Shown here piece after piece: positions 1-6,465 of a stretch of 19,384 bases of DNA. The position numbers and the translations under genes are program-made. The DNA is taken from positions 1 to 19,384 of the forward strand of contig CBFCZK010000018.1 of NCBI GenBank assembly GCA_965602805.1. The letters are read 5' to 3'. The notes under the pieces are model-generated. The model was not told where the DNA came from, made no database searches, and saw only the letters and a list, made by a program, of their open reading frames with translations. This DNA comes from Thiomicrorhabdus sp965602805 (GTDB lineage Bacteria > Pseudomonadota > Gammaproteobacteria > Thiomicrospirales > Thiomicrospiraceae). Positions within the stretch are counted from its first letter, which is position 1. Each line of letters starts with the position of its first letter.

Positions 1-3
1 AAT

Positions 4-55
4 GTGTTACCTATGTATCTGATATAAAGTGTTACCTATGTTTGTGTATCGGACA
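4..55. repeat. Tandem direct repeat, possible transposon end
   Basis: The 13-bp motif GTGTTACCTATGT occurs at 4-16 and again at 29-41, exactly 25 bp apart. Each copy is followed by a related GTATC-type string (GTATCTGATA and GTATCGGACA). Repeated transposase-binding motifs of this layout are typical of the ends of insertion sequences such as the IS21 and IS481 groups, so the left edge of the window may be the end of an element whose body lies to the left. No transposase reading frame is visible inside the window. The repeat is seen directly; the IS assignment is inference. Confidence 0.5.
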
Positions 56-57
56 AG

Positions 58-151
58 GTGCCCTTTTGTGGTTACTATTTTGGGCACGCAAAATAGTCAC
101 GGGAAGCCTTTAAGGAAATTACTGTAGAAAACAGGAGTTCAGAAAGGCTTC
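58..151. repeat. Cluster of inverted repeats
   Basis: Three overlapping dyads lie in a stretch without genes. GTGCCC (58-63) pairs with GGGCAC (82-87). GTTACTATTTTG (71-82) pairs with CAAAATAGTCAC (89-100) with one mismatch. GAAGCCTTT (103-111) pairs perfectly with AAAGGCTTC (143-151). The first two are mutually exclusive because they share base 82. There is no T-run after any of them, so they are not typical terminators. They could belong to the end of the putative mobile element, or to a structured transcript; nothing shows which. Confidence 0.35.
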
Positions 152-197
152 TCAACATTCATCAGAATTAATTTAAACATTATCCAAATTAAAACCC

Positions 198-209
198 ACC
201 AGGCCTGGT
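198..209. repeat. 12-bp palindrome ACCAGGCCTGGT, copy 1
   Basis: Perfect self-complementary 12-mer, the first of four identical copies in the window. It lies beyond the sufE terminator as read from sufE. Its flanks extend the dyad imperfectly: AAAAC-type bases on the left face GTTTAA on the right, much like the flanks of copy 4. Confidence 0.85.
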
Positions 210-236
210 CAGTTTAAAATTCGCCAAACAAAACGC

Positions 237-261
237 ACAAAAAAGCCCCAAAAAGGGGCTT
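237..261 (-). terminator. Rho-independent terminator after sufE
   Basis: Read on the minus strand, AAGCCCC (261-255) and GGGGCTT (249-243) form a 7-bp stem around a 5-base loop and are followed by a T-run. It ends the minus-strand transcript coming from sufE and perhaps from the exbB-exbD-tonB genes upstream. Confidence 0.8.
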
Positions 262-274
262 AAAAAACCTATTC

Positions 275-288
275 GACCAGGCCTGGTC
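275..288. repeat. 12-bp palindrome, copy 2 (14-bp form)
   Basis: GACCAGGCCTGGTC is a perfect 14-bp palindrome containing the shared 12-bp core (276-287). It sits only 5 bp past the sufE stop codon and before the sufE terminator hairpin, so it would be transcribed into the 3' end of the sufE message. Confidence 0.85.
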
Positions 289-293
289 AAAAT

Positions 294-728
294 CTAAACC
301 AATCGGCTTTGGCCTTCAGCCTGAATGCGTTTAATCATGTGATATAAACCGGTAGAGCGGTTAGGCGATAACTGCTGCAATAAACCAATCTGTCCTAAGA
401 AATCTAATGGCGTCGTCGCCACTTCTTGTGGTGTGCGGCCGTGATAGATTCTGAGCAACAAGGCAATCAACCCCGACACAATCGCGGCATCACTTTTAGC
501 TTCCATAAATAGGTGGCCATCTTTTTCTTCAATGTGAATCCATACCTGAGACTGGCAACCGTGGATGCGGTTCTCTTCTGTCTGAAACGTTTCATCGAGC
601 ATCTGCAACTGCTTACCCATATCAATTAGATACTTGTAGCGATCCTTAGGGTTTGCAAAGTGGGTGAAACGTTTGATCAAATCCGCTTTGGTTTCATCTA
701 TGGTTTTGGTTGGCAGGGTGTAATCCAC
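294..728 (-). CDS. sufE: SufE-family cysteine desulfuration protein
   Basis: SufE-type sulfur acceptor: it takes persulfide sulfur from a SufS/CsdA-type cysteine desulfurase and passes it to Fe-S cluster assembly in the cytoplasm. The 144-residue length matches the family (about 140). The motif HGCQSQVW contains the expected acceptor cysteine, Cys58, and the C-terminal half has the usual SGLIALLLRIYHG helix. The start is GTG (728-726), supported by an AGGA ribosome site at 739-736 with a 7-base gap. No sufS, sufBCD or csdA is adjacent, so SufE versus CsdE cannot be decided from context. It lies 110 bp after tonB on the same strand with no terminator visible between them, so co-transcription is possible. 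Confidence 0.92.
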   Translation of the reverse strand: MDYTLPTKTIDETKADLIKRFTHFANPKDRYKYLIDMGKQLQMLDETFQTEENRIHGCQSQVWIHIEEKDGHLFMEAKSDAAIVSGLIALLLRIYHGRTPQEVATTPLDFLGQIGLLQQLSPNRSTGLYHMIKRIQAEGQSRLV

Positions 729-838
729 AAAGCTATCCTATTGAGTGATTTTCAGGGTTTTCTAAACTGCGCATAGTGTAACAAAATGCAGGGAAATTAA
801 AATATTGTAAATAATAGGGGAATTGCTCGGTCTTGGAT

Positions 839-1669
839 TTAGCGAATGTTGTAACTGACCGGTAGAGTGATGGCCCAAGTTTTACGCTTGATCTCATCTG
901 GAAAGGGCTGGAATCGGTTGTTCATCTTATCTTGTAAAATGCTGGTAGCCGCATCATCGAGGATTTGTCGGCCTGATGATTTTTTGATTGAGAGCCCTTG
1001 GATTTTACCCGATGGTAACAAGGTGAAAGACAGGGTAACCACGCCTTCCCATTGACGGCGTTTGGCGCGTCTTGGATAGGTGTCTTGCGCCAGTGTAGCA
1101 ATCTTCTTTCTAAGTTCGTACAGGTAAGTCTGTTCAGCATTGGCGACTTGCTGATTGCTGAATTGCGGTGTTATGGCTTTGGTTTCAGGCAAAGTCGGTT
1201 GTGGGCTTTGAATGGGTTTCGACTTTTCAATTACTTTTTCAACAGCGGGTTTTTCTTTGGGTGCTGGCGGTTTAACAACGGGTTTTGGTTCGATTACTTT
1301 TTTGGGAGGAATGACTTTCGGAGGGACAACCTTCGGGATAACAACGGTAGGAACTTTTTTAAGTTCGGCTTTCTTTTCAATCTTCGGCAGAGATTTTACA
1401 GCGGGGATGGGTTCTTCAATCACCTCTTCGACAACCTCTTTAACGATTTCAACTGGTTCTGCGATCTCTTCTTTAATCGGTTCTTTGGCCGTTTCAATTG
1501 GAGTTTCTTGCGCTTGAAACATGCTTAACGTCACAGGTACGGCAGTGATTTTCTCAGGTAATGGCTCTGCTTTGTTTAGGTTGGATGTGAGTAACCAATA
1601 GCCACCCAAAAGAAGTAGGCCGTAAAGTAGAAGTGAAATGACAAAAGCAATGCTTGAATTGGATTTCAT
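839..1669 (-). CDS. tonB: TonB energy transducer
   Basis: TonB couples the inner-membrane proton motive force, through ExbB/ExbD, to outer-membrane receptors that import iron complexes, vitamins or other substrates. The 276-residue protein has the classic layout: one N-terminal membrane anchor (about residues 8-28), a long periplasmic spacer rich in Pro, Lys, Glu and Val (about 35-165), and a C-terminal TonB domain (about 185-276) containing YPRRAKRRQWEGVV. The start lies 10 bp after the exbD stop codon and has no clear ribosome site, so translation is probably coupled to exbD. It is the last gene of exbB-exbD-tonB. No TonB-dependent receptor is in the window, so the substrate is unknown. Confidence 0.92.
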   Translation of the reverse strand: MKSNSSIAFVISLLLYGLLLLGGYWLLTSNLNKAEPLPEKITAVPVTLSMFQAQETPIETAKEPIKEEIAEPVEIVKEVVEEVIEEPIPAVKSLPKIEKKAELKKVPTVVIPKVVPPKVIPPKKVIEPKPVVKPPAPKEKPAVEKVIEKSKPIQSPQPTLPETKAITPQFSNQQVANAEQTYLYELRKKIATLAQDTYPRRAKRRQWEGVVTLSFTLLPSGKIQGLSIKKSSGRQILDDAATSILQDKMNNRFQPFPDEIKRKTWAITLPVSYNIR

Positions 1670-1679
1670 GGAGAGCGAT

Positions 1680-2084
1680 CTAAGGTGTTTTAGACTGAGT
1701 GAGGATGGTGAGATTGTTCAGCTGTTGGGCTTTTAAAATATCGACTAAACCCACAAAGGTTCCGAACTCGGCCTTTTTATCGACTTGAATAATAATAGAT
1801 TGCTCTTTGTTTAAGGATGTTAGATAGTGCTTCGCAAATTCAAGGGTCTGCGGTTGCTGTGCTAAGTAGAGCTGATTGTCTTTATCAATATCAAAACGGA
1901 TAGGGATTTGATCGGCTGGTGGAACGTAGCTTTGCGTGCTGACCGTTTCAGGTAGTTCAATTTTTAAATTGTCTTTGACAATAAAGCTGGCAGTCGTTAA
2001 AACGATGGCGAGCAGCACCAAAATGACATCGATTAGGGGAATGACATTGATGGAATCAAAGCGGTGCATTTCTCGGCGGCTCAT
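1680..2084 (-). CDS. exbD: ExbD/TolR-family protein
   Basis: ExbD is the single-pass component of the proton-driven ExbB-ExbD motor that powers TonB. The 134-residue protein has a short cytoplasmic N-terminus, one membrane helix (about residues 12-36) with INVIPLIDVILVLL, and a periplasmic domain. Asp19 in that helix is the conserved proton-carrying aspartate. The gene lies 40 bp after exbB and 10 bp before tonB. TolR is the main alternative, but tonB next door and the absence of tolA and tolB favour ExbD. Confidence 0.92.
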   Translation of the reverse strand: MSRREMHRFDSINVIPLIDVILVLLAIVLTTASFIVKDNLKIELPETVSTQSYVPPADQIPIRFDIDKDNQLYLAQQPQTLEFAKHYLTSLNKEQSIIIQVDKKAEFGTFVGLVDILKAQQLNNLTILTQSKTP

Positions 2085-2124
2085 AATGGACTCTTTTTAG
2101 CGGGCTGGATAAGCGATAGTCGTC

Positions 2125-2547
2125 TTATTGTTTTTCTGCTTGGTACAAGGCATTGAAAACATCGACTTTTCGCATCATACCGTTGTAAGACATGATGCAA
2201 GGGATGGCAATGGCGATACCCGCAGCGGTTGCTTTAAGGGCAATTGCTAAACCGAGCATGATTGAGCCCGTGTCTAGAGTCTGTTGCTGTCCAAGGTCAT
2301 GAAATGTAATTAAAATGCCGCCAACCGTGCCTAATAAACCAACATAAGGTGCGTTGGCACCTATGCTCGAAAGAGTGGTGAGGTTTCGAGTCATCGCTAT
2401 GTGCAGGTAAGCACCGTGTTCATATTGCTCAAGTTGTAAGTTGCGGTAGAACAAAAGTCGTTCAATGGTAATCCATAGTGCAATAAACCCCATAAGGCCT
2501 AGCAGTCCAAAGATGCCTATATCAAGATAAGCTTTTAAGAATTCCAT
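2125..2547 (-). CDS. exbB: ExbB/TolQ-family protein, short form
   Basis: ExbB forms the multi-helix ring of the TonB motor in the inner membrane. At 140 residues it is much shorter than E. coli ExbB (about 240) and matches the compact type-2 ExbB known from epsilonproteobacteria and some others. Three membrane segments are visible: about residues 8-30, 60-82 and 95-120. The motif APYVGLLGTVGGILITF followed by a helix starting GSIMLGLAIAL is the MotA/TolQ/ExbB signature. It is the first gene of the operon. The ribosome site is weak (GGA about 8 bases before ATG). No convincing Fur box was found upstream by eye. Confidence 0.92.
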   Translation of the reverse strand: MEFLKAYLDIGIFGLLGLMGFIALWITIERLLFYRNLQLEQYEHGAYLHIAMTRNLTTLSSIGANAPYVGLLGTVGGILITFHDLGQQQTLDTGSIMLGLAIALKATAAGIAIAIPCIMSYNGMMRKVDVFNALYQAEKQ

Positions 2548-2662
2548 TGTGATTGTCCAATTTATTGATAACGGTATTGCTTGAATACAATATATGCGGG
2601 TATTTTAGCCGTTTTGGTATCTGTTTGGATTAAAAAATATCGTTTAAGGTTAGCAGATTTTA

Positions 2663-2679
2663 TTCAATATTCGATTGAA
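2663..2679. promoter_or_regulatory. Dyad between divergent exbB and MBL genes
   Basis: TTCAAT (2663-2668) and ATTGAA (2674-2679) form a perfect inverted repeat with a 5-base spacer. It sits near the middle of the 275-bp region between two divergent genes, a common place for an operator. No known regulator consensus is recognised, and an AT-rich dyad of this size can occur by chance. Confidence 0.25.
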
Positions 2680-2751
2680 GAGGATGGATATTGGGTTAGT
2701 AGGCTTACTGAGTGGATTAAAATTTGATATGGCTCATAAGGAAAAGTGATA

Positions 2752-2819
2752 TTGATGTTGGTTAGAAGGTGTTAGAATCTGCATCCTTTATACCCCAATA
2801 GAATTAATTGTCGGAGAAG
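2752..2819 (+). promoter_or_regulatory. Possible promoter and strong ribosome site of MBL gene
   Basis: TTGATG (2752-2757) and TAGAAT (2773-2778) resemble a sigma-70 promoter, but the 15-bp spacer is shorter than optimal. GGAGAAG (2813-2819) is a strong ribosome site 3 to 9 bases before the ATG at 2823 and settles that start. Confidence 0.35.
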
Positions 2820-2822
2820 TGA

Positions 2823-3818
2823 ATGAAACGTCGTGATTTATTAAAGTCAGCTTTAGGCTTGTCAGTAGGCCTGGTTGGTATGTCTGCCATTAGACCATTG
2901 TATGCAAATGATGAAATGGTGATTCGTGCCGACCCTATGTATGATGTTGAACCGACTAAAGTGACGGATCGTTGTTATTATATTTTGGCGAAGGATCCTG
3001 AGCCAACACCAGAGAATCATGCATTCTTTAATAACCCTGGATTCGTTGTGACCAGCGAAGGTGTTGTGGTTGTTGACACAGGAAGTTCGGTACAAATCGG
3101 TGAAATGGTGATTCGTCAAATCAAAAAGATTACGGATAAACCAGTGGTCAAAATCATTAATACCCATTATCACGGTGATCATTTTCTAGGTAACCATGCG
3201 TTTGTTGAAGCGTATCCAGATGTTGAAATCTATGCGCATCCAAGCTGTATCGCGAATATTAAAAGAGATAACGGTGAGTTCTGGTATAGCTTTATGCAGC
3301 GTAACTCTAATAACGGTATTTCAGGAACGATTGTAACTCCGCCAACTAAAACCTTAAACGGTGGCGAAACGATGACGGTGGGCGATACGACCATTAAAAT
3401 TCACCAGTTTGGCACAGCGCATACTGAGTCGGATTTAATTGTTCAAGTGGTTGAAGATAAAGTCGCCTTTATGGGGGATACAGCAATGCGCCGTGTTGCC
3501 AATATGCGTGATGGTTCTTTTGTAGGCACTATTCATACCATGAAAGAAGTGAAAGCCTTAGGGTGTGATCATCATCTTTTAGGGCATGGTCCGCATGATA
3601 ATGTTTCGATTTGTGACGATATGCAGCAGTTCTGTGAAATTATCTACAATGGCGCTTTAAAGTATATGGATGAGGGTTTATCTGATTTTGAGATGAAGCC
3701 TAAGATTCTTGCTGAACCGTTTATGATGGACGTTGCGAGCAAGTGGCCTGGATTCGATGCAACCATCGGTAGCTTTATCGGGATTGCCGCGGCTGAAGCA
3801 GAAGCGAATCTGTTTTAA
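2823..3818 (+). CDS. Tat-exported MBL-fold metallo-hydrolase
   Basis: A 331-residue member of the metallo-beta-lactamase-fold hydrolases. The N-terminus MKRRDLLKSALGLSVG is a twin-arginine-type signal, with likely cleavage after LYA around residue 28, so the folded metalloprotein should work in the periplasm. The metal site is complete by eye: HYHGDH (His115, His117, Asp119, His120), His200 in GTAHTESD, Asp219 in AFMGD and His255 in LLGHG. A two-metal active site is therefore expected. Exported proteins of this group include SoxH of sulfur-oxidation clusters and the zinc metallohydrolases of quinoprotein relay systems; no sox or quinoprotein gene is adjacent, so the substrate cannot be named. 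It is a single gene, divergent from exbB and followed by a strong terminator. Two alternatives, a true beta-lactamase or a glyoxalase II, look less likely because of the Tat signal and length. Confidence 0.85.
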   Translation: MKRRDLLKSALGLSVGLVGMSAIRPLYANDEMVIRADPMYDVEPTKVTDRCYYILAKDPEPTPENHAFFNNPGFVVTSEGVVVVDTGSSVQIGEMVIRQIKKITDKPVVKIINTHYHGDHFLGNHAFVEAYPDVEIYAHPSCIANIKRDNGEFWYSFMQRNSNNGISGTIVTPPTKTLNGGETMTVGDTTIKIHQFGTAHTESDLIVQVVEDKVAFMGDTAMRRVANMRDGSFVGTIHTMKEVKALGCDHHLLGHGPHDNVSICDDMQQFCEIIYNGALKYMDEGLSDFEMKPKILAEPFMMDVASKWPGFDATIGSFIGIAAAEAEANLF

Positions 3819-3882
3819 CCTATGTTGTAAGATAGGTTTTAGGATATGTTCTAAAACTTATTCATTTAGAATGCCGTTGGGC

Positions 3883-3921
3883 AAAAAAGCCGAGAGAATC
3901 TTAATTCTCTCGGCTTTTTTT
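3883..3921. terminator. Bidirectional terminator between MBL gene and serB
   Basis: GCCGAGAGAAT (3889-3899) and ATTCTCTCGGC (3904-3914) form a perfect 11-bp stem with a 4-base loop. Six A precede it and seven T follow it, so it can end transcription in both directions. Confidence 0.92.
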
Positions 3922-3933
3922 ATGGCTTTTTAA

Positions 3934-3966
3934 AAGTCACCAGGCCTGGTTGAGGCCAAGTGACTT
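3934..3966 (-). terminator. serB-side hairpin containing palindrome copy 3
   Basis: Read on the minus strand, AAGTCAC (3966-3960) pairs with GTGACTT (3940-3934), and inside it GGCCT pairs with AGGCC around a CAACC loop, followed by a short T-rich stretch. The inner AGGCC half is supplied by the palindrome at 3939-3950. It lies about 35 bp past the serB stop and looks like a terminator with a 2x2 internal mismatch. Confidence 0.6.
3939..3950. repeat. 12-bp palindrome ACCAGGCCTGGT, copy 3
   Basis: Identical to the core of the other three copies. It lies between the bidirectional terminator and the serB stop codon, inside the serB-side hairpin. Confidence 0.85.
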
Positions 3967-3999
3967 GGTTTTTAGCCTATTAAAGCCTATTAAAACTGA

Positions 4000-4830
4000 T
4001 TAAGCGATAAAGTCCAGAATAGCATCTAATCCACGATGGTTCAGAGAAGTCTGTGCTTGTTGTTGTACAGCGGGTTTGGCGTGGTAGGCAACGCTTAATC
4101 CGGCTTCTTGCATCATTAATAAATCATTGGCACCGTCACCGACAGCAATCACCTGGTTCGGTTTTATATCCAGTTGTTGACACAGTTCATGCAAAAAATC
4201 CGCTTTGGCTTGTGCGCCAATAATGCCACCAATAACTTCACCTGTTAACTTTCCTTGTGCTTCACCCAGTAGGTTAGCTCGACTGAAATCGAGGTTTAAC
4301 TGAGTGTGCAAACGTTCGGTAAAGAAGGTGAAGCCACCTGATACCAGTGCGAATTTAATACCTGATTTATGCAAGCCTTTAATCCACGTTTCGGCACCTG
4401 GGTTTAAAGTTAAGCGTTCATCAAATACGTGTTGCAATGCACTGGTGTCCAGTCCGGTTAAGAGAGCAACGCGTTTGATAAGCGAAGATTCAAAATCTAA
4501 TTCACCACGCATGGCCGCTTCTGTAATAGCGGATACTTCTGGTTTCACATTGATAAAGTCCGCAATTTCATCGACACACTCGATTGAGATAAGTGTCGAA
4601 TCCATATCGCTTATGACCAGCTTAATCTCTTTACCGTTAAAGTCGTCGGGCAAAACATTCACGTCAGCCTGAATGGTTTCAGCGAGTTTGCTAATCGCTT
4701 CATTGGAAGGTCTGTTTTCAACATGAATTCGGTAGTGGTTGTCGATTTTAAACGGCTTGCCAAAAGTACGTTCAATGACTTTACTCTGTTCAAAATTCAG
4801 TACGTTGCTATGAATAAGGATCGTTGTCAT
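4000..4830 (-). CDS. serB: Phosphoserine phosphatase
   Basis: SerB catalyses the last step of serine synthesis, hydrolysis of O-phosphoserine to serine, as a cytoplasmic HAD-superfamily enzyme. All four HAD motifs are visible in the 276 residues: DMDST with nucleophile Asp75 and acid/base Asp77, SGGF with Ser164, Lys209 in AQAKADFL, and GDGAND with Asp232 and Asp236. The first 70 residues form a short N-terminal domain, as in proteobacterial SerB. Length is slightly below E. coli SerB (322) because that domain is shorter. An AGGA ribosome site 7 bases before ATG supports the start. The RDD gene lies 46 bp upstream on the same strand and may be co-transcribed. Confidence 0.95.
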   Translation of the reverse strand: MTTILIHSNVLNFEQSKVIERTFGKPFKIDNHYRIHVENRPSNEAISKLAETIQADVNVLPDDFNGKEIKLVISDMDSTLISIECVDEIADFINVKPEVSAITEAAMRGELDFESSLIKRVALLTGLDTSALQHVFDERLTLNPGAETWIKGLHKSGIKFALVSGGFTFFTERLHTQLNLDFSRANLLGEAQGKLTGEVIGGIIGAQAKADFLHELCQQLDIKPNQVIAVGDGANDLLMMQEAGLSVAYHAKPAVQQQAQTSLNHRGLDAILDFIA

Positions 4831-4876
4831 GAAAATTCCTGTAAAAATGGGTGATTTAAAAGTGCTTGAAAAGGCG

Positions 4877-5272
4877 CTAGGGTTGAATGGGGACTATTTT
4901 AGTCTTTGCTAAAATGTCCTGCAAAAGTTGTTTTTTGGGCGTTAATAAACCAATCCAACCGATGGGGAATAACAGGGTGGCTAAGGCAAAGCGGATATTG
5001 CTGTTGTGTCGTGTTAACAAGTAACCATCTTCACGTTGCAGCTGCAGTTTCCAAGTACGTAACCCAGGTGTTTGCCCTGTTTGAAGCCAGAAATAGGTCA
5101 GGTAGACATAAGTGATGGCAATTAAATATATTTGAAAGGCTAACAGCGTCAAAGGTTTTTGCGCAAACGCCTCTCCTTGCCAAATAAGGAAAGGGATGGT
5201 CGCAACAAACCACAGAGCACAGAGTAATAGTGCGTCATAGAAAAAAGCGAAAATTATTTTTAATCCATTCAT
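4877..5272 (-). CDS. RDD-family membrane protein
   Basis: A 131-residue inner-membrane protein of the RDD family. Two N-terminal membrane helices (about residues 8-30 and 42-62) are followed by GQTPGLRTWKLQLQRE, the characteristic G-x-T-x-G motif of RDD proteins, and a further hydrophobic segment near 93-110. The Asp of the first helix (YDALLL) is present. Most RDD proteins have no defined role; some have been linked to ion transport or stress tolerance. The start has no clear ribosome site (sequence before ATG is AAGCCCC), so the true start is slightly uncertain, although it aligns with the usual family beginning. Confidence 0.85.
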   Translation of the reverse strand: MNGLKIIFAFFYDALLLCALWFVATIPFLIWQGEAFAQKPLTLLAFQIYLIAITYVYLTYFWLQTGQTPGLRTWKLQLQREDGYLLTRHNSNIRFALATLLFPIGWIGLLTPKKQLLQDILAKTKIVPIQP

Positions 5273-5398
5273 GGGGCTTGGGCTTATAATTTAATTATTG
5301 AATCGGTCAGGCAAGTATTGTACACGCTCCCTCTTAAGCTTGATGAATTGTTGTCTCCAAATAAGCTGTTAAAAGTGCTCTCAAAAGGTAGGTGAAAA

Positions 5399-6067
5399 AT
5401 GAATTTATTAGCAGAAAATCTTAGTCTGCCTTTTATTGTAGCGGGTTGGTTACTGTTTTTGGCGGGGCTTGTTTGGGCGACGAAAACAGCGCCTTGGCAT
5501 AAGGTTGCCGGTGATAAGGCGGCACAACATGTGTTATTGGCGGCGGTTGTGGTGGTTTTTTTTACCTGGCAATTATCTGCCAGTTTAGGCGGTGGCCTGA
5601 CGTTTCATTTTTTATTAATGACCGTTTTAACGCTGATGTTTTCACCTCAGTTTGCCTTGATTGGTATGGCATTGTCATTAGTCGGCGTCACATTTGAATC
5701 AAATCTTGGCTGGCTATCATTCGGTTTGAATGCCGTTATTATGGGGTTGTTGCCGATAATGATTACAGCTTTAATGCTGAAGCTATCCCAACGTTTTTTG
5801 GAGAATAACTTTTTTGTGTATGTGTTCTTTAATGCTTTTCTCGCCGCAGCAATGGGCGTTGTGCTGTCGCTTTCATTAGGTGCTTGGGTGTTATGGATGT
5901 CTGAAGCGCATACGTTAGAAGTTCTAAAGCAGACGTTTATCCCTTTTATTCCTCTGATGGCGATGCCAGAAGGTTTTGTGAATGGCATGTTAATGGTGGC
6001 GTTGATTTTATTGAAACCGCAATGGGTGAGTAGTTTTCAGGATCAAATGGGTGCTGGTCGACGCTAA
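5399..6067 (+). CDS. CbiM-like energy-coupling factor permease
   Basis: A 222-residue integral membrane protein with about six hydrophobic segments. GGGLTFHFLLMTVLTLMFSP and MPEGFVNGMLM match the core motifs of the CbiM family, the substrate-capture subunits of ECF-type cobalt/nickel transporters. The metal-binding N-terminus of true CbiM (Met-His-Ile at the start) is absent: this protein begins MNLLAENLSL. No CbiN, CbiQ or CbiO gene is nearby. It therefore resembles the uncharacterised solitary CbiM-like membrane proteins common in gammaproteobacteria, and metal transport should not be assumed. An AGGTAGGTG ribosome site precedes the ATG. Confidence 0.75.
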   Translation: MNLLAENLSLPFIVAGWLLFLAGLVWATKTAPWHKVAGDKAAQHVLLAAVVVVFFTWQLSASLGGGLTFHFLLMTVLTLMFSPQFALIGMALSLVGVTFESNLGWLSFGLNAVIMGLLPIMITALMLKLSQRFLENNFFVYVFFNAFLAAAMGVVLSLSLGAWVLWMSEAHTLEVLKQTFIPFIPLMAMPEGFVNGMLMVALILLKPQWVSSFQDQMGAGRR

Positions 6068-6090
6068 CGTTAATGTCGAAATTTAGACAT

Positions 6091-6118
6091 AAAAAAACCG
6101 GCCAAAGCCGGTTTTTTT
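6091..6118. terminator. Bidirectional terminator
   Basis: AAAAAAACCGGC (6091-6102) and GCCGGTTTTTTT (6107-6118) form a perfect stem with a CAAA loop. It separates the convergent permease and lipoprotein genes and can serve both. Confidence 0.92.
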
Positions 6119-6135
6119 AGTAAAAGCGAGTTGGA

Positions 6136-6465
6136 TTATTTTTCCCAACCAGCTTTTAGACCGTTTGCTGCATCACGTTGAGCAACTTCTGCTTTGGCAG
6201 TTTTTAAAGCTGCTTGAGCATTTTTCATTGCGCCCGCTTCGTCACCTTTTGCTTTAGCGGCTTCAGCTTTAGCTAGGTAATGATCTACATAACCCTTTTT
6301 CATTTTCTTTTGTTTCCAAGTGTAGCCTGATTTTGCCGCTTCAGCATGATTCGCTGTTGCTGCTGCTACAATATCCGCATAAGCATTTGTTTTGGTTTCA
6401 TTACCCGTACAAGCAGTAAGAGATACAGTTGCTACCAATGCAGCAGTCATTAAAAATTTTTTCAT
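6136..6465 (-). CDS. Small Ala/Lys-rich lipoprotein, possibly SoxK-like
   Basis: A 109-residue precursor with a lipoprotein signal: MKKFLMTAALVATVSLTAC, where Cys19 is the lipidation site. The mature part is rich in Ala, Lys and Glu and probably helical. A conserved-looking core has a Trp (YTWKQKKM), then AEAAKAKGDEAGAMKNAQAA and a closing Ala/Gln-rich helix. Residues after Cys19 are Thr-Gly, with no Asp at +2, so outer-membrane sorting is expected. The W...A-A-GD--A--A pattern resembles the SoxXA-binding proteins (SoxK) of sulfur oxidisers and some DUF4398-like lipoproteins, but this is by eye and weak. A very strong ribosome site (GGAGGA, 8 bases before ATG) suggests high expression. It is transcribed alone. 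Confidence 0.8.
   Translation of the reverse strand: MKKFLMTAALVATVSLTACTGNETKTNAYADIVAAATANHAEAAKSGYTWKQKKMKKGYVDHYLAKAEAAKAKGDEAGAMKNAQAALKTAKAEVAQRDAANGLKAGWEK

Noticed and set aside
1052..1528. Long plus-strand frame of Phe, Asn, Arg and Gly-rich composition opposite tonB
   Set aside because: It is the reverse complement of the Pro/Lys/Glu-rich tonB spacer. The composition is an artefact of that low-complexity region.
2548..2640. Fur box upstream of exbB-exbD-tonB
   Set aside because: AT-rich ATTGATAA-type strings occur, but no stretch gives a convincing match to the GATAATGATAATCATTATC consensus by eye.
2684..2749. 21-codon frame in the exbB / MBL intergenic region
   Set aside because: The AAGAGG string abuts the ATG with no spacing, and the frame overlaps likely regulatory sequence.
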